Positions 53,305-61,900 of a stretch of DNA of 64,000 nt are shown here, in pieces (position 1 is the first letter of the stretch; each line of letters opens with the position of its first letter). Made by a program: the position numbers and the translations under genes. This DNA comes from CAVTLG01 sp963735495 (GTDB lineage: Bacteria; Chloroflexota; Ktedonobacteria; Ktedonobacterales; Ktedonobacteraceae), in the NCBI GenBank assembly GCA_963735495.1, contig CAVTLG010000010.1:274348-338347 (forward strand), read 5' to 3'. The notes under the pieces were generated by a model, which saw only the letters and a list, made by a program, of their open reading frames with translations, ran no database searches and had not been told where the DNA came from.

Positions 53305-53942
53305 GAGATCATCACCTTTGCCTTATCGGTGGATTTTGCGGAGCGACGATCCTCAATTACGACGGCTGATACCTGATAAGTCGCGGATGGCCGGTAGCGT
53401 GCCTGGAGTGCTGACCACAGTCGGGACATCTCTTCGGTCCCCAGAAACTCCGCTCGAATGTTGAGCGCTTCTTGCTGATCGAGCAGAGAAGAACTGGCGA
53501 GCGCGTCCAGTAGCGGATGTGGGATGCTTCCGCCATGACTTGACGCCAGTGATGTCAGGGCTGAGCGCATCGTTTCTGTCGTCAAGAGCGGTGTTTCATA
53601 CAAGATCTGGATAGCGTGACCGAGCAAAATCTCTGCCTGGTATGCTTGTCCGCCATAGGCTGTGAGAAGGTAATGCAGATCAAATGCTAAGCCGGAACGC
53701 GTCGTTGGTTTGGTTTGTCCGGTATCTCCAGCCGCTCGTCGCCAGCTCGAGTTCGGCGTCATACGATACAAATAGAGGTTCAGTTGAGCCTGTTCGTCAG
53801 AGCCAGTCGGGACGCGGTCAGGAGGCAGCACACTTACATGAACATCGCCGATGTAGGTATTCACGGACTGTTGAATCAGCTCGTTCTCCAGTAGATGCTT
53901 CAAAATGGCGGTCACGGATGCAATCACCAATGGGCTGCTCAT
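53301..53942 (-). CDS. DUF4255 (Pvc16-like) protein, first gene of the eCIS operon
   Basis: 213 residues: LVIASVTAILKHLLENELIQQ, VSVLPPDRVPTGSDEQAQLNLYLY and HYLLTAYGGQAYQAEILLGH are typical of the DUF4255/Pvc16 family, the likely tube-terminating cap. AGGAG 5 bases before the ATG supports the start. It overlaps the ATPase gene by 4 bases. The promoter with direct heptamer repeats lies 30-90 bp upstream. Confidence 0.9.
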   Translation of the reverse strand: MSSPLVIASVTAILKHLLENELIQQSVNTYIGDVHVSVLPPDRVPTGSDEQAQLNLYLYRMTPNSSWRRAAGDTGQTKPTTRSGLAFDLHYLLTAYGGQAYQAEILLGHAIQILYETPLLTTETMRSALTSLASSHGGSIPHPLLDALASSSLLDQQEALNIRAEFLGTEEMSRLWSALQARYRPSATYQVSAVVIEDRRSAKSTDKAKVMIS

Positions 53943-53975
53943 GTTTTTCTCCTGCTGCTCATGTTGTCTGCGTTA

Positions 53976-54030
53976 ACTCTAGCATGCATGGCTCTATCTT
54001 CGTTCTATGCTGGCTCTATTTTTGTTCTAT
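53976..54030 (-). promoter_or_regulatory. eCIS operon promoter with four heptamer direct repeats
   Basis: Given as plus-strand text, GCTCTAT or GTTCTAT begins at 53991, 54002, 54013 and 54024, exactly 11 bp apart (ATAGARC on the transcribed-direction strand). The nearest repeat ends 9 bp upstream of a -10-like TAGAGT (53976-53981), and there is no good -35. SARP activators bind 11-bp-spaced heptamers about 8 bp before the -10, so this is a candidate BTAD/SARP-activated promoter. The predicted leader is short (about 25 bases). Confidence 0.65.
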
Positions 54031-54258
54031 TGGTGCTGCAGATAGTTTTCTCGCAAGGCCAGTTCTGGTCCTACTGACTCATTTGAAGCAGACTTTTAGT
54101 GAACAGCGCATACTATGCTTGAAATATAGAACTCGGAGGAGGTTTTAGGGTCATCCAACCTACTTGGCGTGGAAACACAAAGAGGAAAGCAGCATGTTGG
54201 AAACGCGGCGAGCACCTACAGGCGGTACGGTGGACAAGGACCGCAAGACCCGCGCTCT

Positions 54259-54427
54259 ATGACCAAAGCTAAACTGCTTCAATCCCAATCTCAACTTAGT
54301 GTAGGAGAGAAACTCCATGATAACCGATTTCTTCGTCTTATCCGTCATCTGCTCCAAAGTGGATATCTAGAAGAATGGAAATTCCATCACACCATGAGTG
54401 GCGCACCACAAGGAGGGGTGGTCGCCT
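54259..54427 (+). pseudogene. Group II intron reverse transcriptase fragment
   Basis: About 55 residues match the group II intron RT: EKLHDNRFLRLIRHLLQ, SGYLEEWKFHHTMSG and APQGGVV. The last is just short of the conserved PQGG-x-x-SP boundary, at which point the similarity stops and transposase sequence begins. All catalytic parts (YADD) and the maturase are missing. It is a dead remnant joined to the next element. Confidence 0.8.
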
Positions 54428-55408
54428 TTTTTTGAGCGAGAATGGCCTAGTCGAGATCTCGCCCTTTCGAATGGAAAAATCGATGAAGTCCTGTTGCGGC
54501 AGATCTGGGTGAAGGCTCTGCTGCACGATATTGCCGTGGGCCAAACGGTCTGGATCAGCGTGGATGCCAGTAGCATCCCACGTCCCGAGGCCGAGACGAG
54601 CGAGGATCGAGGCATCATTCACGTTTCGAATTTGCCACGGGCCACCAAACCGATCAGCGTGGGATGGCAATGTTCGACGGTGATGCTCTTGCCAGAAGTC
54701 ACAAGTAGTTGGGTGGGCATCTTGGATCAACAACGCATTGAGACGGCACAAACGGCCATCGGAGTGGCCATTGCCCAATTGCAGGCTCTGGTGCCTTTGA
54801 TCAACCACCCGATCATCATCGTGGCAGATCGCTGGTATGCCACAGCCGATTTCTTGCGGGCCTGCAGAGAATTGGGTTGTCAGGTGCTTATCCGACTCAA
54901 ACGCAATCGCAAGCTCTATCGTCCCCCTGTGCGTACAAGCCCGAAAGGACGACGTCCCTTGGATGGTCCGCTCTTTCAAGGCAGTCGTCCAGACACCGTT
55001 ACTGAGAGCCAGATTGAGCAGTATAAGGAAGAGGTAAAAGCAAAATGGGGAAGCACTGATGCGTATAAGCAATCAATCGACCGAACTAGGCGATGGACGA
55101 AGGAAGATGCTGAACGGATCAAAGAAGAGTGGCGAGCCATCACTCTTTCGCTCGCGAAACTGATGGAGAAAGGCGTTGCTCATGCAGAAGTTCAAGCACA
55201 AATTGAACGGCATTTTCAGCATATCAACCAGTTCTATGATTGCTCCTATGAGATGTACCGTAACCTCGGCAACATGTATAGCGAAGATACACGTTTTGCA
55301 GAGAATTACAACACGGTTGCTCCTCATCTTGCTGAATTTATGCGTGATGCAATCGCGTACTATTGCAGCGCACATGAAAAAGTAACGAAACCTCCCCTCG
55401 TGAATTGA
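54428..55408 (+). pseudogene. Transposase fragment fused to a TipAS drug-recognition domain
   Basis: One open frame made of two unrelated pieces. About 54430-54995 is the middle of a DDE transposase (VDASSIPRPEAETSEDRG with the first Asp, VADRWYATADFL with the second, ending KRNRKLYRPPVR ... DGPLFQGSRPDT); its N-terminus and the last catalytic Glu region are missing. From about 55000 to the stop it is a TipAS domain (YKEEVKAKWGSTDAYKQS, RTRRWTKEDAERIKEEW, YEMYRNLGNMYSEDTRFAENY), the C-terminal ligand-binding part of TipA-type MerR regulators, which binds thiopeptide and other drugs. The MerR DNA-binding part is gone. An open frame start exists only at a GTG (54398) inside the RT remnant. Possibly expressed as a free TipAS-like protein from an internal start. 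Confidence 0.75.
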
Positions 55409-55431
55409 GTAAAATGGAGTCATTACCACGA

Positions 55432-55481
55432 GTCCATACAAAATCAGGTGGTGACGAGCCACCACCTGATTTTGTATGGAC
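55432..55481. terminator. Perfect 22-bp hairpin after the TipAS domain
   Basis: Arms 55432-55453 and 55460-55481 are perfectly complementary, with a six-base loop ACGAGC. There is no T-run. It lies 24 bp past the TipAS stop and may end its transcription, or be a mobile-element end. Confidence 0.7.
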
Positions 55482-56637
55482 TTCCTCCACTGATGAAAAC
55501 CATTTCTACTTCTGCTGTGATCCACAACTGCATTTGTCGCCCTGGAGAACACCTCTTCAGATCAGGTTTGCCGTCGTAGAAAAAAAGGACTATTTGGAAT
55601 CATAAGCCTGCAATCCCCAAATGTAAGGATAACCCAGAATAAATACCGCTTCCCACATTTCCCAACTCGTTTTGTAGAACGTCCCGGGAGTGGAGAAAGT
55701 ATCGTGCCCTCAGCTTATTATTCTCTTTGGGCTACACGATGTGCAACGCCCTGTTTCAGTAGCGCAACGTGTTCGTTTGTGTAAATCCCAAGATTCAGTG
55801 AGTCTGGCTCACGTTTGGTAATGCTGGATGAGTATCGACCTGGGTCGGACCTGATGCGAGATACCTTTCGTTCGCACTTTCACTCCTTTCTCTGTCGTGA
55901 CAGGTCTGGTCTCGTTCGAAGGACCTTTCCCTCACCAAAAGGAAGCTAGACCCCGAAATTGTTCTCGCGGCGTACTGAAAGTGGGAGCAGACGCAAGGCG
56001 TTGGCCTGACGTGTGTGGGCTCTTCAGTTTCTGCCTGTTCTCGTGTGGCCGCTCAGGCATAGATTTTCCCCTATGATAGACCCGGGACCGAGATTTTTCA
56101 CGAGGAGGTTATTCGTTGAAAGGCCCTGAGAAGAGGATAGAGAGGATATTCTCCTCTGGAAGTGCAGGATTTTCATCGTGCGCGGGCTGTCCTGCATACC
56201 TACTCTCAGCTCAGCGGTTCCTTGCGAAAACAACAGCGCGCCAAAATCATCATGCGGATATGGCGTTTGACCCATATGGTTTTGGGAACTTCGTGTCAGC
56301 AACCCGCTTCTATCGCGCATTTGACGAATTACGTCAGTATTTTCGCCCTCGTAGTACCATGGGTGAAACCGTCTCACTGGCTCAACAACGACGGATATTT
56401 CGTGAACGATTCGGAGCGTTGCAAGTACGCATGGAAGCAGCCTCGTAGCCCAGTGGGCCATATTTGAGGGACACTGAAAACATCTCTGACTCTCCGTGGT
56501 CTCAATTCTGACAGAACCCGTACGAGTCCTATGAAGCAAAGAGGAGGTAAAGGCAGATGAGAACTGGCTTTGTCTCTATCCTGATGAGACATGTGTAAGA
56601 CACTCAGGAAACTACTTTGCACTTGATGACGGTTTCG
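55482..56637. other. Non-coding or decayed region
   Basis: About 1.15 kb without a gene I can support. A plus-strand frame at 56116-56448 ends with ATRFYRAFDELRQYFRPRS and FRERFGALQVRMEAAS, which has the look of a transposase C-terminus, but start and catalytic parts are absent. The minus-strand frame over the same bases is an unsupported shadow. Probably insertion-sequence debris. Confidence 0.45.
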
Positions 56638-59121
56638 CTACTTTTGTCTCCTGTTCCCGAAACGTCGCACCCACGCCTCATAATGTTGCCGGAGTTCGGT
56701 CACCGTCTTCTGGTTCATTTCCAGTGTGACATCTCCTCGTGCTTGGTCATAAATCATCTGAAGGAGTGCCGTAGCGGTAGGATCCATTGTCCGGATCAAT
56801 CGTCGCCAGGTGACTGGTGGGCCAGCTAAGATCGACAAGGAGCCAGTGGTCGAAATGGCCTCTACCAGTAGTGCCCATTCCTTCATGCGGATAGGAAAGC
56901 GGAAGACTTCACGAACCGGCTTCTGCATCTGCACATTCAGGACAAAATAGCTGTCCTCTTTCTCCTCGTCGATATAGACCCAGGTCAAGACGGCTTCCCC
57001 ATCTCCTTCGGTCGCATGCACACGACTGAGATCACGAAGCGCTGGGCGCTTGGACATATCAAGCCAGACCAATGACAGCGGTTTGGGGGCCGTGTTGGCC
57101 TCGGGATAGCCTGATCTGTTTTGAGGGGGAATCATGCCAAGAATCAGTGCATCTTGCAGGGGGAGCGATTCCGCAAGGTATCGCATCGCCTCTTGCCGAG
57201 AGGTGAAAAACGGCTGCTCGTTGCTGGTCAGAAGCGCGGTCGTAAACGCTGGCCTCTGGTATGGTTTACCTGCCATGTTGTCTTCGATCTCACGCGGCTT
57301 TTTCTGAGCTTCCAGCACACGGGTATTAGCAGATCTCCTATCTGATAACGTTAGTTTCTGGTATGGTCTACCTGCCATGTTGTCTTCGATCTCACGCGGC
57401 TTCTCCTGAGCTTCCAGCACACGGGTATTGGCAGATCCTCCAGCTGGCATAGAAAGCCCTGAGTTCGCCAGAGCAGTTGGCTGGAGTTGATACTTTGACG
57501 CTGTCAGCAACTTCTGGGGTTCAGGCAAGCCTATTTCCAGAAAGAGCTGGTTGCGAGCACGTACATAGTCCCTGCTGGCATCGAAGGCACGCGATTTTCC
57601 CCAAAAGACCTGCACCGTCTCGGGCGCATCTGGAACTGCGATCAGACGCAACACGCCCCGTAGACGCTTCTGAGCCACCAGACTGAAGGCCACATTGAGA
57701 GAGGCCTGAACGCACAAGGACCTCTGTGCCAGGGGAGTTTGCACAAGCAAGAAATACTGGCAGCGAGGCAGCTCCTGGTTGAGATACGTAACGAAATCTT
57801 CCTGAGCAACGGCTATATCAGCGGTGACTGTTTCGACGCCCATGGCCTGGAGATCGTGGAGAAGCTGCGACACCACCTTCGTGCCTCTCTCATCTCCCCA
57901 CGTGGCAAAGCTCATAAAAATTCGGAGAGCCGGCCTTACGTTCCCTCCGGCTTTCTCTCCGATCAAAGCTTTCGCGGATTGTTCGCGGGAGAGGCGAGCA
58001 TACAGACCGTTTTGAGTCAGCAGTTGCTCGTGGGTGCCACGCTCGACAATCTGGCCTTTCTCGACCACCACGATGACTTCAACAACCGATTTGGCCGTCC
58101 CGGCAGGAGAGAGCACTCGCGCGCTTTCTCTTCCCTGGGTCCCTTGCTGTTGTGTCTGTTTTTTTCGATGCTGCTGGTGTTGTGCCAGAAAATAGCTGCC
58201 AATAACAAAGGTAGCTGCCGCCAGCTGTAGTAGAATCCCTTCCCAGGTCGGGAAAACTCCGAGGGTCAGAGTAAGCCAGATCGGCGAATGGAGCATGCCG
58301 ATGGGGTGTATTGGCAGCCACCCCACCTCCTGTAGCGTCTCTACGGTGTTTCCGACTAACAGGACTAATACCCAGCCAATTAATATCCCAGTGACGACCA
58401 ACATTTTCTGATAAGGCAATTTTACCTGTAATCCAAAAACAATGACCCCTACAATCAGTACGCCCAGGAAACCCAGTCCAATACCAGCTAACACCACCTC
58501 GCTTCCTGCTTGCAAGACCAATGCCTGGGAAAGAAGGACAACCTCGAACCCCTCGCGATAAATGCTGGCAAAGCCGAGACCGACCAGGCCAATCCACTGG
58601 CCAACTTCAGCGTTCACCAGCCCTCCTTTCTTTTTGTGAAAGTTGGCGATCCAACCCGTCCAGTAGAGTTTGTGAAAAAACCAGTTGGTGATGAGAAGTA
58701 AGACGCAGACGGCAATAAGTGAGACGATCGCTTCCAGGCGCTCGCCAAAGTCCGCCAGAGCATGCAATATCCCGGTGGCCAGCAGCCAGGTTAGCACAAT
58801 AGCCACGAGGGAAAATCCCGCTCCGAGCCAAAGCGGCAACCTCAACTTGCGTGCTTCCCCACGTTTGAGACTTCCCATAAGCGAGGCCAGAATGAGAACC
58901 GCCTCCAGCCCTTCGCGAAAGGCAATCGTCGCCGCATTTACGCCAACCAGCATGTTGCTGCCACGAACACCTGCGTCCAGGTGAGCCGTCGCCGCATATA
59001 CCTGTGGGATAGTAATCATCCCCAAGCCAAGACAGAGCGCGGCGGTTAATAAAACTGCCCCACCAGACTTTACGGTGTTCAAATGAAGCACCCTCGTTGT
59101 TCTGCTCAATGCTAGTCTCAT
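56638..59121 (-). CDS. FTR1-type iron permease fused to ABC-ATPase tail and TIR-like domain
   Basis: 827 residues. After a signal-type N-terminus there is an FTR1/EfeU permease (about 50-330) with both iron-binding motifs, AFREGLEAVLI near 67 and IYREGFEVVLL near 190, and seven TM helices. Then follow about 30 residues matching the end of an ABC exporter ATPase (VVVEKGQIVERGTHEQLL), a TIR-like domain (about 395-515: RIFMSFATWGDERGTKVV), a 34-residue tandem duplication, and a ~200-residue C-terminal region I do not recognise. The helix that carries the catalytic Glu in NADase TIRs reads RSLCVQASL here, so NADase activity is doubtful. The ATG at 59121 with GGAG 8 bases upstream fits the signal peptide; the frame is open to a TTG at 59238. 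No stop interrupts the fusion. Confidence 0.8.
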   Translation of the reverse strand: MRLALSRTTRVLHLNTVKSGGAVLLTAALCLGLGMITIPQVYAATAHLDAGVRGSNMLVGVNAATIAFREGLEAVLILASLMGSLKRGEARKLRLPLWLGAGFSLVAIVLTWLLATGILHALADFGERLEAIVSLIAVCVLLLITNWFFHKLYWTGWIANFHKKKGGLVNAEVGQWIGLVGLGFASIYREGFEVVLLSQALVLQAGSEVVLAGIGLGFLGVLIVGVIVFGLQVKLPYQKMLVVTGILIGWVLVLLVGNTVETLQEVGWLPIHPIGMLHSPIWLTLTLGVFPTWEGILLQLAAATFVIGSYFLAQHQQHRKKQTQQQGTQGRESARVLSPAGTAKSVVEVIVVVEKGQIVERGTHEQLLTQNGLYARLSREQSAKALIGEKAGGNVRPALRIFMSFATWGDERGTKVVSQLLHDLQAMGVETVTADIAVAQEDFVTYLNQELPRCQYFLLVQTPLAQRSLCVQASLNVAFSLVAQKRLRGVLRLIAVPDAPETVQVFWGKSRAFDASRDYVRARNQLFLEIGLPEPQKLLTASKYQLQPTALANSGLSMPAGGSANTRVLEAQEKPREIEDNMAGRPYQKLTLSDRRSANTRVLEAQKKPREIEDNMAGKPYQRPAFTTALLTSNEQPFFTSRQEAMRYLAESLPLQDALILGMIPPQNRSGYPEANTAPKPLSLVWLDMSKRPALRDLSRVHATEGDGEAVLTWVYIDEEKEDSYFVLNVQMQKPVREVFRFPIRMKEWALLVEAISTTGSLSILAGPPVTWRRLIRTMDPTATALLQMIYDQARGDVTLEMNQKTVTELRQHYEAWVRRFGNRRQK
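57257..57456 (-). repeat. 102-bp direct duplication in the FTR1-TIR gene
   Basis: Two copies with a 102-bp period; about 80 bp are nearly identical. Each encodes SANTRVLEAQ(E/K)KPREIEDN and onward. Length is a multiple of three, so the frame is kept. Confidence 0.85.
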
Positions 59122-59704
59122 AGTAAAAACTCCGGCGTCAAAAGGTATTCTGAAGTAGTCAGAGCTGGTTTTCCAAAAAGCTTGCCGCGGGCAAGAAATA
59201 TTTCTGACTCGTAGTAAGATTACCTTACAGGAGGCCAACGGCGAGGAGGGAAACAGGGTCAGTCTGTGGAAGTTCCCTCATAAACATCAGGTTATTGATA
59301 TATTGCTAAATAATGTTGGGATTTACAGACTGACCCTCTGATGGACCCTACAGGGCCACTATTTCTCTTATACTTCCTGTTGTCAAGGCCGAAGAGACCC
59401 TTTCGGTGTGAAGGACCAGCTTGCGGAGTGCGTTTCTGGTAGATATACAGGGAAGAGATTTTTCAGGATAAGTAGGGTTGTTTCGTTGTATTTCCTCTGA
59501 CCTTGCTCCGTGTGGAGAGGTCTCAAAGCATCGAACGTGTGCAGAAAGCGGTAGTAAGGGCTACTTCATGTATTGCCTGTACGGGCTGCTTCACCTTGAC
59601 GTAGACTACAATATCTCCCCAGTTGAGCTGGCAACAGCTCAACCAATAGTCGGACTCTCTTTGCATACGTTATTCTGGTATGCGGGAGGGCAAAGGAGAA
59701 CGTT
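59122..59704. other. Divergent intergenic region with 13-bp inverted repeat
   Basis: About 580 bp between the divergent permease and thaumatin genes. AGGGTCAGTCTGT (59256-59268) and ACAGACTGACCCT (59325-59337) are perfect arms around 56 AT-rich bases. This could be a tiny mobile-element derivative or two regulator half-sites. No iron-box-like motif was seen. GGAG is 6 bases before the thaumatin gene ATG. Confidence 0.5.
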
Positions 59705-61711
59705 ATGGGTACACATCTGCCCAATGCTGTGGCGCGCCGAAAATCGCTTCTGAGAGTGATAGTTCCAATCATGCTCTGTTTGATGGTTGGCGGCTTCACC
59801 CTCCTTACCACGCGTGTTCTGACCACCAGTGCGGCTAGTGGAACAACCGCAGTCCCTAAAGGAGCGCCTGCCACGCCAGCTGACGAAGAGTTGACCGCCG
59901 GAAGCGACTCGTCGATCACGATGTCGTGGGACATCAGTCCGGGAGCGACCAGCTACCGTATCTACCGGAGTACCACATCGGGAGCCGAGAGGAACACCCC
60001 CTATGTAACGACGACCGCAACCAGCTACAAAGACAAAAACCTGAGTAATAAGCTGATCTACTACTACGAAGTCAGCGCGGTGAACGCGGCCGGTGAATCC
60101 GCGCGCACAGCGGAAGACGCCTCCATGACGCCACCGCCGATCGGCACTGGCGGCAACGTGGCAGGAGTGCCATCTGGCAATGCGCTCATTTTCTACTGCC
60201 AGAATGCCCTGCTCGGAGGTTTTGACTGGTTCCAGACGTTGAGAGGTTGGTTCCCCCAGGTCCTTGGTTCCGGGGACGCGCTCTCGCCGAGAGATCGCGT
60301 CGTAGACATGGCCTATTCGACCGATGGCACGATGACCTTCAACCACGTCGTGGTATCGAAGAGCGGCCTCTACACGATCTCCTGGCGCTACGCTTTCCAG
60401 GGAGGACTCTTCCCCTCGGTAAAGAATCGGCAAATGGGGCTAAAGGTCAACGGCACAGTTATCACCAGTACCGAGCGCTTCCCGATTACCGGCAACTTCA
60501 ACACCTATCAATACTCATCGCTCCAGGTGCAACTGCACACCGGAGTCAATTCCGTCACCATGTTCGCCGTCTCGGATCACGGCCTCTCCCGTGTTGATGA
60601 GATGATCGTCACCCCGGCCACCGCCTCCGTTCCCAGTGCTCCAACGAACCTGGTTGCCACGGCGGGCAATACCACAGTGACGCTCAACTGGAAGGGCAGC
60701 CGCAGCGGAAATCCCACCTCGTACACCATCTACCGGGGGACCGCCACGGACGGAGAGCTTCCCGCTCCGATTGCCACCACGAGCGGGACCACCACTACCT
60801 TCACGGATACCGGACTGCACAGCGGGAAGACATACTACTACAACGTCGCTGCGCACAACAGCGTGGGAGTATCACCCGATTCCAACGAAGTTGCGGTAAC
60901 AACGACAAAAGTGGGAACCGGGAAAACGCCAACGGGAACGATGACACCCGGAAGCACGCCAACGGTAGCGGTGACGCCCAGAAGCACGCCAACGGCATCC
61001 GGGACGTCCGGGCAGCGGACAGTCCTCTTTGTGAATAACATGCAGGAGACAGTCTGGGTTGCCGCCACCGGTCGTCCTCTGCTGGCGGTTAGCGGTTGGA
61101 CGCTCCCGGCAGGAGACAGTGTGCAGATAAGCATACCAGACGGCTGGAGTGGTCGCTTTTGGGGACGCACGGGCTGCGTATTTAATGCGGCCGGTACCGG
61201 AAAGTGCGAAACGGGCGACTGCGGAGGGAAGTTTCAATGCGGCGGGAGCTCGGGAGCTGTGCCCGCGACCCTGGCCGAATTTACGCTCAGCGCCTACCAG
61301 GGACTCGACTTCTATGATATCAGTCTTGTTGACGGGGCCAACCTGCCGATGTACGTCAACAATTACGGAGGGAGCACGCCAGATCCCCTCAACGCGGATG
61401 GATGTTCGGCGGCTGGTTGCACGAAAAATGTGCTGGACACCTGTCCTACAGTGCTACAAGTGAAAGACGCCAGTGGGAAGGTGATTGCCTGTAATTCTGC
61501 CTGCAACGTCTTCCAGACCGACCAGTACTGTTGTAGAGGGGCATATGCCGTACCTGCCACATGTAATCCGACGCAGTGGCCGGTCGATTATGCTCGCATC
61601 TTCAAGACAGCCGAGCCGTTTGCCTATTCCTATCCTTATGACGACGCGACCAGCACTCTGACCTGTAAAGGCGCATGTAACTATCGCATTACCTTTGGGG
61701 TCAGTCCTTAA
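59705..61711 (+). CDS. Secreted Fn3-thaumatin-domain protein
   Basis: 668 residues. A signal anchor (about 14-40) is followed by a fibronectin type III domain (about 50-140), a galactose-binding-like beta domain (about 155-305), a second Fn3 (about 308-400), a Thr/Pro-rich linker, and a C-terminal thaumatin-like domain (about 435-668). The last shows GRFWGRTGCVFNAAGTGKCETGDCGG, then TLAEFTL and DFYDISLVDGANLPM, with about 16 Cys as expected for the disulfide-rich family. Plant thaumatin-like proteins bind or cleave beta-glucans and inhibit fungi, so a surface antifungal or glucan-binding role is inferred. The start has GGAG upstream and precedes the signal sequence directly. The stop codon lies in the left end of a small inverted-repeat element. 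Confidence 0.88.
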   Translation: MGTHLPNAVARRKSLLRVIVPIMLCLMVGGFTLLTTRVLTTSAASGTTAVPKGAPATPADEELTAGSDSSITMSWDISPGATSYRIYRSTTSGAERNTPYVTTTATSYKDKNLSNKLIYYYEVSAVNAAGESARTAEDASMTPPPIGTGGNVAGVPSGNALIFYCQNALLGGFDWFQTLRGWFPQVLGSGDALSPRDRVVDMAYSTDGTMTFNHVVVSKSGLYTISWRYAFQGGLFPSVKNRQMGLKVNGTVITSTERFPITGNFNTYQYSSLQVQLHTGVNSVTMFAVSDHGLSRVDEMIVTPATASVPSAPTNLVATAGNTTVTLNWKGSRSGNPTSYTIYRGTATDGELPAPIATTSGTTTTFTDTGLHSGKTYYYNVAAHNSVGVSPDSNEVAVTTTKVGTGKTPTGTMTPGSTPTVAVTPRSTPTASGTSGQRTVLFVNNMQETVWVAATGRPLLAVSGWTLPAGDSVQISIPDGWSGRFWGRTGCVFNAAGTGKCETGDCGGKFQCGGSSGAVPATLAEFTLSAYQGLDFYDISLVDGANLPMYVNNYGGSTPDPLNADGCSAAGCTKNVLDTCPTVLQVKDASGKVIACNSACNVFQTDQYCCRGAYAVPATCNPTQWPVDYARIFKTAEPFAYSYPYDDATSTLTCKGACNYRITFGVSP

Positions 61712-61872
61712 GTACAATCAAGCAACTTTTTCGGCATGGTACGAGCTTGTTAAGCAGGTTTTATCCTGCGTTTGTTACTTGAATGTACTTAAGGACATTC
61801 AAATTATGTTTACGGCATTTTCCGTTCTCACAAGGAGCGGACAATGCCGCGAAGCTTCCGTGATTGTACTTA
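61709..61872. repeat. 164-bp MITE-like element with 12-bp terminal inverted repeats
   Basis: TAAGTACAATCA (61709-61720) and TGATTGTACTTA (61861-61872) are perfect inverted repeats. An internal palindrome TTGAATGT/ACATTCAA lies near 61780-61800. The left end includes the TAA stop of the thaumatin gene, and the right end abuts the truncated IS110 remnant. No coding content. Confidence 0.6.
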
Positions 61873-61900
61873 GTGAGCCACTTGCCACACACAATGCCAT

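Noticed and set aside
35423..53942. Contractile prophage or type VI secretion system instead of eCIS
   Set aside because: No capsid, terminase, portal, lysis or integrase genes and no TssJLM membrane complex. DUF4157, DUF4255, the AAA+ ATPase and the LysM hub are eCIS hallmarks.
56024..56539. 171-residue minus-strand open frame
   Set aside because: Biased composition and no motif. The opposite strand over the same bases looks more like transposase remains, but is itself too fragmentary to call.
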